From: Palaemon carinicauda
Lineage: Eukaryota; Arthropoda; Malacostraca; Decapoda; Palaemonidae
DNA: 64,000 nucleotides
Direction of reading: 5' to 3'
Assembly (NCBI RefSeq): GCF_036898095.1
Contig: NC_090766.1
Coordinates: forward strand, 38,261,471-38,325,470
The translations under genes and the position numbers were made by a program. Positions 1 to 11,136 of this stretch are shown piece after piece (the stretch's first letter is position 1; each line of letters begins with the position of its first letter). The notes beneath the pieces were generated by a model. That model saw only the letters and a program-made list of their open reading frames with translations. It ran no database searches and was not told the origin of the DNA.

Positions 1-838
1 GTGGCTGCACAACAGCTGGTCTAACCTCAGGCTCCTTTATGGACAAGTAGCAGTAGGTTGAGGTGCGTTGTTACCCGGTTTTAGTCTGCGTGAATGAAAG
101 AGTATGTCTAACCCTTACTTCTTTCTTCATTCTCCCCTCTCTTGGGGAAGCAGCATCCTGGTCTTTGCATAGCTGACCTCGACCTCTGCAGGTAACCCAT
201 GCTTCCTTGTGCTCCTAGTATTAAGCTTAATACTGTTGGGTCCCCCATACCCTGACGAGGTGGTGTTGGGAACGTCCTATCCTAGATTCCTATCCAAAGG
301 TCAACTTCTTAGGACGAGTCACACTTTCCTCCACACACAACTTATGTAGGCCACTCGTTCCTAGCGAAGCAAGGAACTTGTGAGGTGCAGGGGCTCCTTC
401 TCTCAAGTGCTACTCACTGAGGGGCGGAGTCCCCGGGCAAAGCCGAAGTCAGTAAGGCTGGGGACTTTCCACCCTTCCTAAGGGGTAAGTCACCCAAGGT
501 AAATAGCGTGGTTTGTATTTCGGTTACGGAACAAATGACAAATTCGAAGATAATTTGTATTTTTCCTAACCAACAAACCTTAGCTATTTACACATATTTG
601 CCCGCCAGCCCTGGCCCCCAAGTCAAGTCCTACCTCTAAGTGAAGTTAAGCAAATCACCGGTGTGTGGGGGGCAAGGGGTAGCAAGCTATCCCTTCCCCT
701 ACCCCCGCTAACTAGCGCGGGGGTAGTTAACCTTCGTTAAAAACTATTGGCTCGTAATTTCAGCTACGCTGAAAGGTAAGCCCAATGTAAAGAGCTAAGG
801 TTTGTATGGTTAGGAAAAATACAAATTATCTCCGAATT
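1..838 (+). mobile_element. Right (3') end of a DIRS-like element, truncated by the window edge
   Basis: There is no coding region here. Positions about 505-600 carry a sequence whose second half (about 530-592) is the reverse complement of about 788-838, with the shared core caaattcg...cctaacc. An internal complementary block followed about 200 bp later by the right terminal repeat is the layout seen at the 3' ends of the better preserved DIRS elements in this window. I infer the tail of a third DIRS family, with its ORFs left of position 1. A simple foldback/MITE is the alternative; the unrelated first half of the inner block (505-530) favours DIRS. Confidence 0.4.
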
Positions 839-1131
839 TGTCATTTTTCCTAACTATGCAAATCTTAGCTATTTATACAAACTTGCCTGCCATCCCTATC
901 CCCCTTGAAGTCCTACCTCCAAACAAAGTGACTAAATCACAGGTGTGTGAGCGGGAGTGGTAGCAAGCTACCCCCCCCCCCTACCCCCGTTAACTAGCGG
1001 TGTGGGTAGTTAACCCTTGCTAAATTTTATTGGCTCGTCATTTCAACTCCGCCGAAAGTAAAACCCTAATAAATAGCTAAGGTTCGTATAGTTAGGAAAA
1101 ATACAAATTATCTACGAATTTGTCATTTTGT
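839..1131 (+). repeat. Second tandem copy of the same right-terminal repeat
   Basis: Starting at cctaactatgcaaatcttag, this repeats the 575-838 segment with many differences. It has the same inverted core, a cytosine-rich run near 970-985, the 'ggtagttaac' box and the closing 'ctacgaatttgtcatttt'. Two right termini in a row suggest recombination between copies or a solo end. Confidence 0.5.
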
Positions 1132-2898
1132 TACGTTCTTTTATTATATATGTATTTTGTTTTTGCTAGTTTTCTTTCTTGTAAGTGGAAGTGCACTGAA
1201 AGGTAAGCATGTGGTGAAGTAAATTTTGTTCCTATGAGGATACAACCTTCAAAACCCCATGTGTTGTATACCATTGTGTAAGGGTGATTGTTAGCTGTGC
1301 ATCCCCCCCCCCTTTGGATTATTATTCATCTGATCGGAAGGACAATGAACGCAGTGAAACTTGTCTTACTTCGTGGTAGTTTTTCTACCTTGGAGGGAGT
1401 TACCGTATGGGGACTGAGTTTTGCCCATTCTTGCTTGACTGATAGTGAAAATTATTTGCCGGATGTACTCAACTGTCACCAATAGCATTCCTAGGATGGT
1501 GAGCTGTGTTGCAGTGTCAGTGAGACAAAACTCTTAGTCTATTGGTTTTTATTGGGGTGGAAGAAGCTCTTATAGCTTCCTCATCAGATGGAGCCCAGTT
1601 ATTATTGGTCGCTCAGACTATGACTCTTCTTTGAAGGTAGTTTGTTGGCAATTGGAAGAAGAGTTCACTCTCTTTTCCTCCTCAGTCAATCTATTCTTCC
1701 TCCACCATTCCCATCATTAGACAATGCTTCTGTGAAATAATGATGACGTAGAAGTTAGTCATGTGTGAAACCTTTCACAGGAGGGAGTAACGGTATTCAC
1801 CCACTTACTGGTACCTTCGTGGTCAGTCAAGTAAACATGATCCAGTGTTAGTCACCACTGTTGCCTAGGAAGGGTGGAAGTATATGTATCCACTTTTCTC
1901 GTTCCCCTTACGTTATGGTTCTCTGTGTGTGCTGTATGGAACTCATCCACCAGCTTATACCTTAGGGGTCAGTTAACAGTCTCGAGCTTGGTATTACAGC
2001 TACTACTATATTCAGCTGCAGGGGAATGGTTCTAGACTGATCTCCATCGCCATATGATAGGCTAATAGAGATATTGTTCACAACCACCCCTTGCCAGTAT
2101 GAAGCTCTTGCATCGGCAATTATCTTTGGGGTTGGTTAACAATCATAAGTCTTGTGTGAGAATCACTGCCTGGTAAGCAGATAGGGATGTTGTTCACACC
2201 ATTCTTGTGTCGTTACGGAGCATAGCTGACGAAGCATACACGCTGAATGACACCTGTGGGGTTGATTAGTGATCCTAAGTTTGGGGTATCAGCTACTGCT
2301 GTTCAACTTTGAGCCACTACTGAGTTTTCTTATTGATTGGTACCTTCATTGCTGGTCAGCAAGGTGAGACCGATGCAACAAGGTCTTATAAGTTGCTGTT
2401 GGTACCGGTATCAGGTGATTGGTCCTTCTGGACAAAACACCAACCCTTGAGCAATTAAGGGTACGTATACATTGTCACATGAAGCTAGCCTCCTCCTCCT
2501 CCTCTTTCTCTTCTCTTCTTCTGATTCTGACAATTCTTCTCAGAAGAAGAAAAAGGAAAGTAAGAAATTCAGGAAGACCAGTCATAAGAAGTCCTGTAGG
2601 ATTCTTTACAATACTAGCACTCCATCTGGGGAGGTGGACTGCTCTCAGCTTGTTTGATTACCCCAGTAGCCAGGCTGGCTAGTAATGCATGACCATGTTC
2701 AGCCCTGTCCTGTACAGTCACAGCCCCTTGTGTGTGCTGCTGTCCTTGAGCACGGCCTCTTGCTGTGTTAGGGGATGGCCCTGACCCGATTGACTGGCTT
2801 AGCCATGCCAGTGACCAGACTACTATGGCAGCCAGGATGGTCAGAGCTGCATGGCCCTGTGTGGTCGCTGGCCTGGTGATTGACCTGACTATAGTACT
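1132..2898. other. Non-coding stretch, decayed repeat-like DNA
   Basis: No ORF with recognisable protein features. 2480-2560 is a CT-rich then GA-rich low-complexity tract (Ser/Leu-rich, then Lys-rich if translated). 2650-2898 is relatively GC-rich with short degenerate repeats. I see no RNA gene. Confidence 0.4.
1960..2310. repeat. Degenerate three-unit direct repeat
   Basis: A similar segment recurs near 1963, 2128 and 2257. Each has a 'gggt(c/t)(a/g)(g/t)tta' start, then about 20 bp later a 'tcgagcttgg / taagtcttgt / taagtttggg' stretch and a 'tcagctactgct'-like end. Divergence is high, so this looks old. The function is unknown. Confidence 0.35.
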
Positions 2899-2901
2899 CT
2901 G

Positions 2902-3152
2902 GGTCCTTGAAATAATAAATACCCCCATTACATTATATAAACAAGTAGAATGATCTACTTAAGAACTCTGAAGGAGAACTCACTCCGTATGGCGGCGGAG
3001 CCGGAGCTCGTAGTAATTACATAAGAACAGTGACCAGTGATTGGAAGATCTCCGGGGATGCCGGAGATCCGATGGTAGGTCCTTGAAATAATAAATACCC
3101 CCATTACATTATATAAACAAGTAGAATGATCTACGAAAGAACTCTGAAGGAG
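2902..3152. repeat. Direct repeat of about 75 bp, spaced about 176 bp
   Basis: The segment starting ggtccttgaaataataaata occurs at 2902 and 3078 and runs through 'gatctac..aagaactctgaaggag' almost unchanged. The spacer holds a short hairpin, gatctccggggatgccggagatc, at about 3047-3069. This may be the edge of an unrecognised repeat family. Confidence 0.6.
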
Positions 3153-4611
3153 GGGGGTGAATAAGTCGTGTGGGGAGGGCCGAAGCCGGAGTCAAGTGCA
3201 AGAGACCACCGAGGGGCCGAAACCCAGCCGGAGGAGTGCACCAGAATAACAGAAAGGTACGTGTTCCCAGTTCATGGTATGGCAGAGTTGGATAGGGGTT
3301 CAGATCCAGCTCCCAAGGCCGTAGCGGGGAGAGGATGGAACTAGGAGAACTAATGATGACTCAGGGCCATCCAAATAACCAATACAAAAGACTCACACAC
3401 GACAGGACCTACAAAAACACTAGCCCCAAAATACACTAAAAGTAACCACAAGATAAACATGTAAATAAAAACAAAGCGTAATTCCCGCAAGGGGAAGAGA
3501 GAGAGAGAGAGAGAGAACCCGTCAGAGAACCCGTGGTTGTATGAACAGAAGACGGGCACTCCAGCTCTCGTACTAGGTATAACTAACATAAAAGAGAGAG
3601 AGAGAGGGAGACACATGACCGTATGAACAGAAAACGGGAACTCCAGCCTCTCTCTCTCATGGTTACTATAACAAAAAAACGAACCTTAAATAAAATACAT
3701 ATAAAAGTCCATGACCAACAAAAAAACAATAAAAAGAGATGAACGAAGAATAGCGAAACGAGAACAAACAAGAGTGAAAATTGACGAAATTATGATACCG
3801 CCAAACGGAATAACTCAATTATAACAAAGCCCCGAACGCTATTCTTGGTTCGACCAGACAATGGACTCGTAAACGATAAAAAGTACCAAGACTGAATATA
3901 TATACGGTTCAAAATATAATAATATAAATGGTATAAGGCCTAAGAATATAAAGGATAATGAACCTAAGATGACAAGAGTACCAACGGGCATAACAAGTTA
4001 AACGTAAAATTGTAAAGAAGAACAATGGCCACCATCATCTGAGGAAGGCCAAAGCCGTACGCACTAAAAACACTAAAATAAACAGAGATAACACTAGCCC
4101 GGTACTAACAAACCTGTCAAAACAATCTATGGTACTTAACATTGGTGCAGGCGCAAGAAGAGCCTCGGTCATGATGAAATTACACAAAAATAGGGAAAAA
4201 CCAAGCGGCACACAAAAAACAAAACTACTCTTACGAAGTCCAACAGAAGGATGAAGATCAGAGGGCGCTAGCATCGGGCGTCGGTAGAGTGACGCAGGTA
4301 AGGTAGCTAGGGCCTCTGTTACGGCCCTTCCCTTTGATGAAGGAATTATCTAAATGGAAGACAGCCCGTGAATAGTGGTTTTCACACGCCCTTGCTTTTT
4401 ACACGACGCCCACTGGGTGTTCACGCGAGGGTAGTAACCTCTGCATTCCATACTTTAAATTTCTCTGGTATATTTGGAAGTATTTATATCAGAAAAGTGT
4501 AAAGAAGGATTCTTTTCACCGGGCGTCACAGGTCGACCCAGAAAAAAAATATTATATAACTTAATACAGTAATCAAGACAACATTTGCAATATGAAAGGG
4601 AACAATCTTTT
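3153..4611. other. Non-coding stretch with GA microsatellites
   Basis: (GA)n runs occur near 3497-3517 and 3595-3609, with shorter ones around 3645-3658. 3160-3250 is GC-richer and repeat-like. The translated ORFs here are low-complexity and resemble nothing I recognise. Confidence 0.4.
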
Positions 4612-5153
4612 TAAATATTCAACTTAGCCGGTGAATATATAATAGCTGCAACTCTGTTGCTCGACAGACACATACAGTAAAAAAACTCGCCAGCGATCGC
4701 TATACAGGTCGCGGGTGTGCCCACCAGCGCCAACTGTCGGCCAGATACCACTCTCGATGTAAACAAAGACTCAATTTCTTCTCTGTCGACGTGTTGACAA
4801 GACGTACTTTTACTCGCTGTAGAACCTGGAGTTTTCTCAACATATTTGGTGAAGTACTTCATTTTGGTTTGAGCTTTCGCAGTGCAGGTGTTTTATATTC
4901 ATCTTAAATCTTGAACTCGTTTTTGGATAGATTTAATTTTTGATGACAAAGAGAGTATGGACTTTCTTTGACTTTTAAATGGCCGACCCTTCCCTTAGAC
5001 GGAAGTGTGTTTAGGCTTTTAGCAATTATCTTATCACATTATAAATTAATTATAGATTTTCATCTATATATTTTATATCTCACCGCCTTTATTAGGCCTT
5101 TCGATTAACTTTCCATTCATAATAAACATAAAAAATAAATTTTAATGTTTTGT

Positions 5154-5530
5154 TTTTTTGGGCTCAAGCCATGTCGTCCTGATGGAAGTTCCTTAAAGGC
5201 AGCTTCCTAGGGTATATTACAACTACGGCGATATTCCCAGAGAATTTACCTTAAGGTACCCAGAATTCTAACTCCTGGAGCGAGTATCCCTAAAAAAGAC
5301 CTTAGGGATATCGTAAATATCAGTGGACGTATTCTTGACACGCCTCATAGCAATCTATACCCCGAATAGAGTTAACACTTCGTAGGGGTCAAATGGCAAG
5401 AAAACGAAAACGATAAGAAAGGGGGGAGCCATTCGTAAGGCATCTCTCCTCCCCGTTTCGTAAGCGTGCCCTGCGCCGCTCGCGGCGCCATCTGTATTCC
5501 TTTTTGCGTAGCTATACGACTCGGTGTTTT
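5154..5530 (+). repeat. Left inverted terminal repeat of DIRS element A
   Basis: This is the reverse complement of about 15030-15415 apart from the outermost bases, where left (gggctcaagcc) and right (gggtaagatggcc, read inward) differ. That difference is the split used by the internal complementary region. The repeat runs inward past a GCGCCGCGAGCGGCGC palindrome-like core at about 5473-5490. Confidence 0.9.
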
Positions 5531-5658
5531 TCCCTGTGTTACTACCAAAATCTTGGATTTACTCGTTTATTATGCTTTCTCCAACTTCTTCTGCCTCGGA
5601 TAAGTTGAGTACTATTTCTTTTATGTATAAATGTAGGCTCTTGTTTAAAATTAAAGTA

Positions 5659-7164
5659 CAGTGATACCTCGGTACTCGACCATAATCCGTTCGAGATCCG
5701 TGTTCGACCTCCGATTTGTTCGAGTACCGAATTTTTTTTCCCCATAAGAAATAATGGTATATATTCTATTCCGTTCCCAAGCACTCGAACAGGCCCAAAA
5801 TATTAATAAAACGTGTACCTAAACAACAATAATTATCTAAATGTGTATGAAATTGGTCAGAAAATCCTATAAAACAATTTTAAACCATTTACTGTACTAA
5901 AATAAAACAATTTTAAACCATTTTCTGTACTGTAGTGAACATACCTTTGAGCAGCGGTTCGATGGCATACAGGGATGGATGTGGAGAGGATGGAAGGGGG
6001 AGGTTACTGCTTGGAAGGAGAGTCCCCTTCCATGATGTGGCGGGGTAGTTCTCCTTCAGGAGTTGTTTCTCTCTCCAATGAAAGGGTGGGCAGATCTATT
6101 TCAGGGGTTTCTTCTCTTCTTTGTCTCTTCTTTGGAGGAGAAACAGGCTTTGATGTAGCAGCTTTCTTTTCTTTTGTGAAAAACTGGTCTATTGTTAATT
6201 GTTTCAATGTTAGCCTATCTTTCATTGGCTTGTGACCTGGCATCTTCGTCTCGTCCTTGGTAATGTACGTATTGGCTGGCATTTTCTTCCAAAATAACCC
6301 AGTCTCATCACAATTAAAGACTTGTTGTGCGATCAAATTTTGTTCATTTATGTACCGATCGAATTCCCCCACGTATTTATCGGCTGCAATTTGATCCGAA
6401 CTAGCTGCCTCCCCATGCCTAGTAACACGATGAATACCTGTTCTATTACGAAACTTTTCAAACCAACCCCTGCTCGCTTTAAATGTAAATGAATCACTTT
6501 CACTGGTACTCGGACTTTTCTTCACTAATTCTTCATAGATATGCAACGCTTTTTCACAAATGAACGCTTCACTAACACTTTCCCCGGCCAACTGTTTTTC
6601 TTTAATAAATATTAAAAGCAACTTTTCCATCTCCTCAATCACTTGTGGCCTTTGCTTAGTTACCGCCGTAACTCCCGTTGCAACATTCGCCTTCTTAATC
6701 ATTTCTTTATGCTTTAAAAACGTAGAAATGGTCGACTTCGCCATTCCGTATTCTACCGCTAAATCGGACACTCGTACACCATTCTCATATTTCGCTATAA
6801 TTTCCTTCTTCAACTCGATCGTTGTTCGCACTGTTTTCCTCTTCTCCTTCCCCTTAACACTCATTACTTTCTTGGGACTCATTATGAAAGCTAAAAAAGC
6901 AATTAAAAGCACTGAAAATCACTAAATCACAACGAATGCTGATCGCGCGTTGTCTGAGTGACGCTCTCGAGAGAACTGATGCTTCCCGAACAAGCGAGAG
7001 TGGCCGAGATGGCGCGATCATCACAAAGCCCATGCGGTCGTCACGTGTTCGGCTGGTCGAGTACCGAATTTTTGGTCGAGCACCGCAGCAAAAATTTCTC
7101 GAAAATTTTGGTCGAACTCCGAATTGTTCGAGTATAGAGTCGTTCGACTACCGAGGTATCACTG
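5659..7164 (-). mobile_element. Tigger/pogo-like DNA transposon, internally deleted copy
   Basis: Terminal inverted repeats begin cagtgatacctcggta and close taccgaggtatcactg, flanked by TA on both sides (5657-5658 and 7165-7166), the standard pogo/Tigger target duplication. At 1506 bp it is exactly 999 bp shorter than the full copy at 57024-59528; outside the deletion the two are almost identical (one substitution noticed near 5768). It lies in the leader of DIRS element A, so it is the innermost of three nested insertions. Having lost the catalytic core it could move only with transposase supplied in trans. Confidence 0.95.
6004..6912 (-). pseudogene. Tigger transposase, in-frame deletion derivative (302 aa)
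   Basis: It retains the N-terminal DNA-binding half of the 635-residue protein encoded at 57369-59276: Psq-type helix-turn-helix about residues 25-75, CENP-B/Tc5-type helix-turn-helix about 100-165, and the first catalytic Asp in 'NCDETGLFW'. After 'KDRLTL' (residue 236) it jumps to the C-terminal 'KQLTIDQFF', losing 333 residues including the second and third catalytic Asp. The frame stays open across the deletion, so a DNA-binding protein without catalysis could be made; whether it is expressed is unknown. Such products can in principle compete with active transposase for terminal repeats (inference). Confidence 0.9.
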
Positions 7165-7166
7165 TA

Positions 7167-9177
7167 ATTAAAAGAGTTATGTTTGATACAAGAGCTGTTG
7201 CCTGCTGGAGGCGTCATGGACGCTGTCGCTCGCTAGAATAGGATTTATTTGTTAGCAAGAGCGACGTTCCCAGCCCCTTTGCGCTTTAATAATTAGCTGC
7301 TTAGCTTAATTAGGAATTCTGTTATGATGCGATAGTAGTGTGCCTGGCAAAAGTTTTGCCTAGGCTGACCAACACTAGTCTTCGTAGGCTAGCAGTTGGC
7401 CCTTGTACTTCCTGCATGATAATTAGTCTTCCAAGTGTGATTTTATATTGCTTAAAGCGTTAGGCAACGTTATACATATAAGCTTTTTTCGAGTACTTTC
7501 CAAGATAGTATTGGAGTGAGTTTCGGTGAATTAGGTAATCGATTCTCTTAGTGCCTAGGCTAGGTTGTCTTAGGTCATTATAATATTATCTGTTTCCCCG
7601 TTTGCTCCCTTCTCTTCGGGGAAGGGGCAAACCCTTTCCTTCTGTTTAAGCCTTAGGCTTAACTCTAGTGGTTTGTTTGAATTAAATTTCAAATATATCT
7701 ATGCTGGAGTAGTACTGTACCTTCCTGTTCCAACTGAATTGGTTCAGAGGGGGACAGTACAGCAGTGTATTAGTCTGAGTCCGTGTTGGTCTAGCGTGGG
7801 GCAGAGTCTCCCTTGCTGACTGACACGGGCATAGGGGGTTTATCCTCCTTGGATCACCTTGTTGGGTTCCTGTAGTGATCCCTTCGCTCGGTGACCCCTC
7901 AGACTTGTCCTCTTTGCCGTTCTGGATTCGGGATATGTTCCCTTTCTGGAATAGCAATTCCTTCCTTGCCTTGGTTTTAGGGAGGCAGCCAGTAGTGCCG
8001 GCCTCCCTCCCGGGATTTCTCTGGCTGAGATGAGCTCTCTTAGTTGGGAATGACCCTTAACCAAGGCAAGGTTGGATAGGACCCTCTGTACTTCCCTTCT
8101 ATTTTCCGTTTCCTTTGTGTCAGTCGTCCGCATCCGTACCTAGCCTAGGTTAGGATGGGGAACTGACGTGGTCCCCTGTCGGCCGGCAGAGTGTGCCGAC
8201 CGGCAGAGACCCTTTCTTTTGAGTGCTGCCCGGTCCTTTCTTGGTCCCTCCACCGCTGCCGTCTGTAGATTCAGTAAGCAGCGGTTAGGAAGCCTGACTT
8301 AGTGTCTCCCCTTCCTCTCGGCACTCTTTCGGGTGCCGGGCACAGAGGCTCATAGCCTCTTAGCCCGGCACTCATTCTGCCTACAGGCCGGCCGCCGGTG
8401 GGGGGGGTGTTCTCCAGTTCTCTTGCTGTCGGTCGGCGGTGGTTATATGCCTTTGCCGGCCGGTCTCTTGCTCATCTGCCGGCCACTATGAGTGGCGGCC
8501 GGCAGCCGAGCGCTACCTGGTGTGGAGGCCAGCCGGCGGGGTTTGCTTACCGCTGCCGGCCGGCCTGCTACACTGCCCGGTTAGCCGGCCACTAAGAGTG
8601 ATGGCCGGCAACACAGTGCTACCCGGGTGGCTGCGGACCGGCAACCACTGCCGGCCGGTTCAGGCATGGGATCTGGAGTTCTCCCCAATAGGGGGGATCT
8701 GGAGTTGTGTACTTAAGATCTACCTTTGGAAAAAGGGGGGGGGGGGGGTACTGACCGGCAATAGCCGGCCGGCACACCACCCTCATGTACTGTATCAGTT
8801 CTTTCTTGGGTGGTGTATTCAACCAAGGGAGACCATGATATAGTAGGTTACAACACTGTTTTTTTTAACTTACTTGTGTTACTTTGTGCAATCACTTGGT
8901 GTCGCCTTACAAGGATAAAAAAAGAGAATTCTTTTCATCCCTGGCCAGAATGGTAAAAATTTTACCTTAGGTGTGAGCTACACCTAATTTCCCTTGGGAA
9001 ATATGATCTCTGGTTATTCTAGTAAAGACTAACTACGTGATTTTTGGCTGGTGGGCTTCCACAGGTGATTGTGTGTGTTTCACAAGTAGGTGTCTTTCCC
9101 TTATTCTTTGTGAATACTCATATTTACATGTGAATTGAAATTCACTTGATATTCATGGAAATTTTCTTCTTTTACAG
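7167..9177 (+). other. 5' leader of DIRS element A, with a CCGG-rich block
   Basis: No convincing coding region. 8170-8790 is unusually GC-rich and crowded with GCCGGCCGG-type words, and ends in a guanine run (8737-8749). ORFs at 8398-8843 reflect that composition and look like nothing known. The leader ends at a good splice acceptor (pyrimidine tract then tttacag at 9171-9177). Confidence 0.55.
9161..9177 (+). promoter_or_regulatory. Putative 3' splice site before gag of element A
   Basis: The pyrimidine-rich attttcttcttttacag is followed directly by GAGGAGCAT in the gag frame. Upstream in that frame there is a TGA at 9136 and no Met between it and the acceptor, whereas the cysteine-rich coding immediately downstream looks real. 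I infer a spliced leader exon supplying the start codon; the donor was not located. Confidence 0.5.
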
Positions 9178-11136
9178 GAGGAGCATCCGAAATGTGATAG
9201 TGTCTTCTGCAATGTCCGCAGCAAGAACTTTTGCGGACATGTCTCGTGTAGGAGGCACGCGGCTTGCGCAGCCTCCAATGATGACCATCGCTACTGGGAT
9301 CCGCAGGTATGTGCAGTATGTACTAACCTGCTATCAGAGGCTTTTGAATCCCCTAGGTCGGCGGAGTCAAGGGATGCAGCGAGGGAGAAGCTCCGTTTAT
9401 GGGTTAGGGGTTTTCAGAAGAACACCACTGGACCTTATCTTCCTAATGAGAAGATGAGGGCATACCTTTTTCCCAAAGCTTCCACTGACGCTGTTGTTCC
9501 CCAGCCTCGGCCGGAGATCCCTCTCGTCCAGATCCCAGTGGAGGAGGATGTTACGGATGCCATGCAGGACATCCAGCTGGATGACAAGATGTCTGACTTG
9601 TCCGACCGTGCGGAACAGGATCTCCTCGCAGAGGGTGAGGAGGAGGATCAAGATCCTATTGCCGTGGAGGAAGAGGTTCCCGTACCTTCAGACGTTCCGG
9701 TTCAGACCCCTGAACCTATCCCCTCTACTTCGTCCGCTCTTCCAGCAGAGCTGGGACAGGCTCTCTCTTCCATCGTTGGTATGATCCAACAGATGCAGAG
9801 GGAGAATAATCAGAACGCCGCTACATTGGAGCTCCAGATGCAGAAGATCACAGCATCACGTGGACCTCCAAAGAAGCTCAACGTGAAGGACCTTCCTCTG
9901 TGCTCGGATGCCAACCCGTGGAGATATGCCGAGCACATGCCGATGACGATCGGGAAGATCGTCATGTCGGAGAAACTGGGCTCAGTTCCCCTTGAGGAGG
10001 TGGAATTCTGGCCCAGTAGAGGGGCCTACCCGGACTGTTATGTCCGTCTGAAGAAGGAGCCGGCCTCGAAGGAGGAGACGGAACCGAAGGAGGTGATCAT
10101 CCTGGATCACTCAAAGGCTCAAGCTACCTTAACATCTGCATTGAAGGAGAGGGGGTTCTCAAACTCTAAAGTTGCTGCTTTGAGTAAGAAGCACCCCTCC
10201 TTTGTATCCTCCCCGGCTAGGGCCTTCCCCTTTATGCAGAAAGGGTTCGCGGCCGTCTTGAAGGCGGTTGAAGCTGGCAAACCGTGTCCATCTCTGGAGG
10301 AATGCAAACCACTGTCGTTGGCCTTGCCGCTGGATAATAAGGACTGGAAGGAGGTACACCTCACCTTCTCGGTTGGGAAGTTGGACGCCGACATTGCAGG
10401 TCAGCAGTTCGGCGAAAACCTTCCCAAGTTGTCGGAATTCCTCCTACGGAGGGAATTGGACACAAAGGAGCGCCTGGCAGCCTCGATGTCTCTCCAGACT
10501 AACATGGAGACAATGGCTAGCGACCCCAAGATGCCTGAGATGTTCATGGTAATGGCCAAGATCCATCTGGCCACGGTGACTAAGGACCTCTATTGCTTTG
10601 TCAAAGCGAGGAGGGCCTGTAGAGAGTTTGTTTTCACCTCGGCCACAGTGAGGCATGAACCCAAGAGACTCATTTCATCTAGCATCTGGGGTAAAGATCT
10701 CTTTCCCAATGAAGTGGTCAAAGAGGTGGTGGACAAGGTAGCCACTGAGAACCGTAATCTTCTCCTTAAGTGGGGCCTGTCCCTTAAGAGGAAGTCTTCC
10801 CCTGATGAGGGCCCTCAGCCGAAAGGAAAGGCGAAGAAATCGAGGTTTTCTTCCCGTCCAGCCAAGCCTTTCAGACCACAACGACAGCAGCAGCAGCAGC
10901 CAGCTTTGCCTCCGGTACCACAACTGGTAGCCCAGACCCCGACCACCTTCCAATGGGTACCCCAAGCCGTGTCATCAGCATCCCCGGCATTCAATCCAGT
11001 GTTCGAAGGGCAATCGACCACGTTTCGAGCAAAGCCCAGAGGTGCACCCAGAGGTTCGGCGAGACGCCCCTCTAGGGGAAGAGGATTCAGAGGTGGTCGC
11101 GGCCAGGGAGGCAAGACTGCAGGGCAGTCAAAGTGA
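9178..11136 (+). CDS. Gag-like protein of DIRS element A (652 codons in this exon)
   Basis: Putative structural/nucleic-acid-binding protein of the element. The frame is open from the splice acceptor at 9178; the first in-frame ATG is 9454. The segment before that ATG is cysteine/histidine-rich (pairs such as CDSVFC, CGHVSC and CAVC), resembling the metal-binding N-terminus of the B2 gag, which argues it is coding. Then come an acidic Pro/Glu-rich stretch, a conserved-looking middle domain ('LPLCSDANPW' onward), and a basic tail with a glutamine run and Arg/Gly-rich end ('RGFRGGRGQGG') suited to RNA binding. It overlaps the RT frame by about 95 bp. No stops or frameshifts were seen. Family assignment is by position and composition, not by a known domain. 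Confidence 0.7.
   Translation, partial: EEHPKCDSVFCNVRSKNFCGHVSCRRHAACAASNDDHRYWDPQVCAVCTNLLSEAFESPRSAESRDAAREKLRLWVRGFQKNTTGPYLPNEKMRAYLFPKASTDAVVPQPRPEIPLVQIPVEEDVTDAMQDIQLDDKMSDLSDRAEQDLLAEGEEEDQDPIAVEEEVPVPSDVPVQTPEPIPSTSSALPAELGQALSSIVGMIQQMQRENNQNAATLELQMQKITASRGPPKKLNVKDLPLCSDANPWRYAEHMPMTIGKIVMSEKLGSVPLEEVEFWPSRGAYPDCYVRLKKEPASKEETEPKEVIILDHSKAQATLTSALKERGFSNSKVAALSKKHPSFVSSPARAFPFMQKGFAAVLKAVEAGKPCPSLEECKPLSLALPLDNKDWKEVHLTFSVGKLDADIAGQQFGENLPKLSEFLLRRELDTKERLAASMSLQTNMETMASDPKMPEMFMVMAKIHLATVTKDLYCFVKARRACREFVFTSATVRHEPKRLISSSIWGKDLFPNEVVKEVVDKVATENRNLLLKWGLSLKRKSSPDEGPQPKGKAKKSRFSSRPAKPFRPQRQQQQQPALPPVPQLVAQTPTTFQWVPQAVSSASPAFNPVFEGQSTTFRAKPRGAPRGSARRPSRGRGFRGGRGQGGKTAGQSK

Noticed and set aside
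6004..6235. Plus-strand 86-residue ORF (5975-6235) as a gene
   Set aside because: Antisense to the transposase C-terminus and present only because that strand is open.
8398..8843. Small proteins in the GC-rich leader
   Set aside because: Overlapping ORFs on both strands arise from the CCGG-rich composition; no domain or start context supports them.
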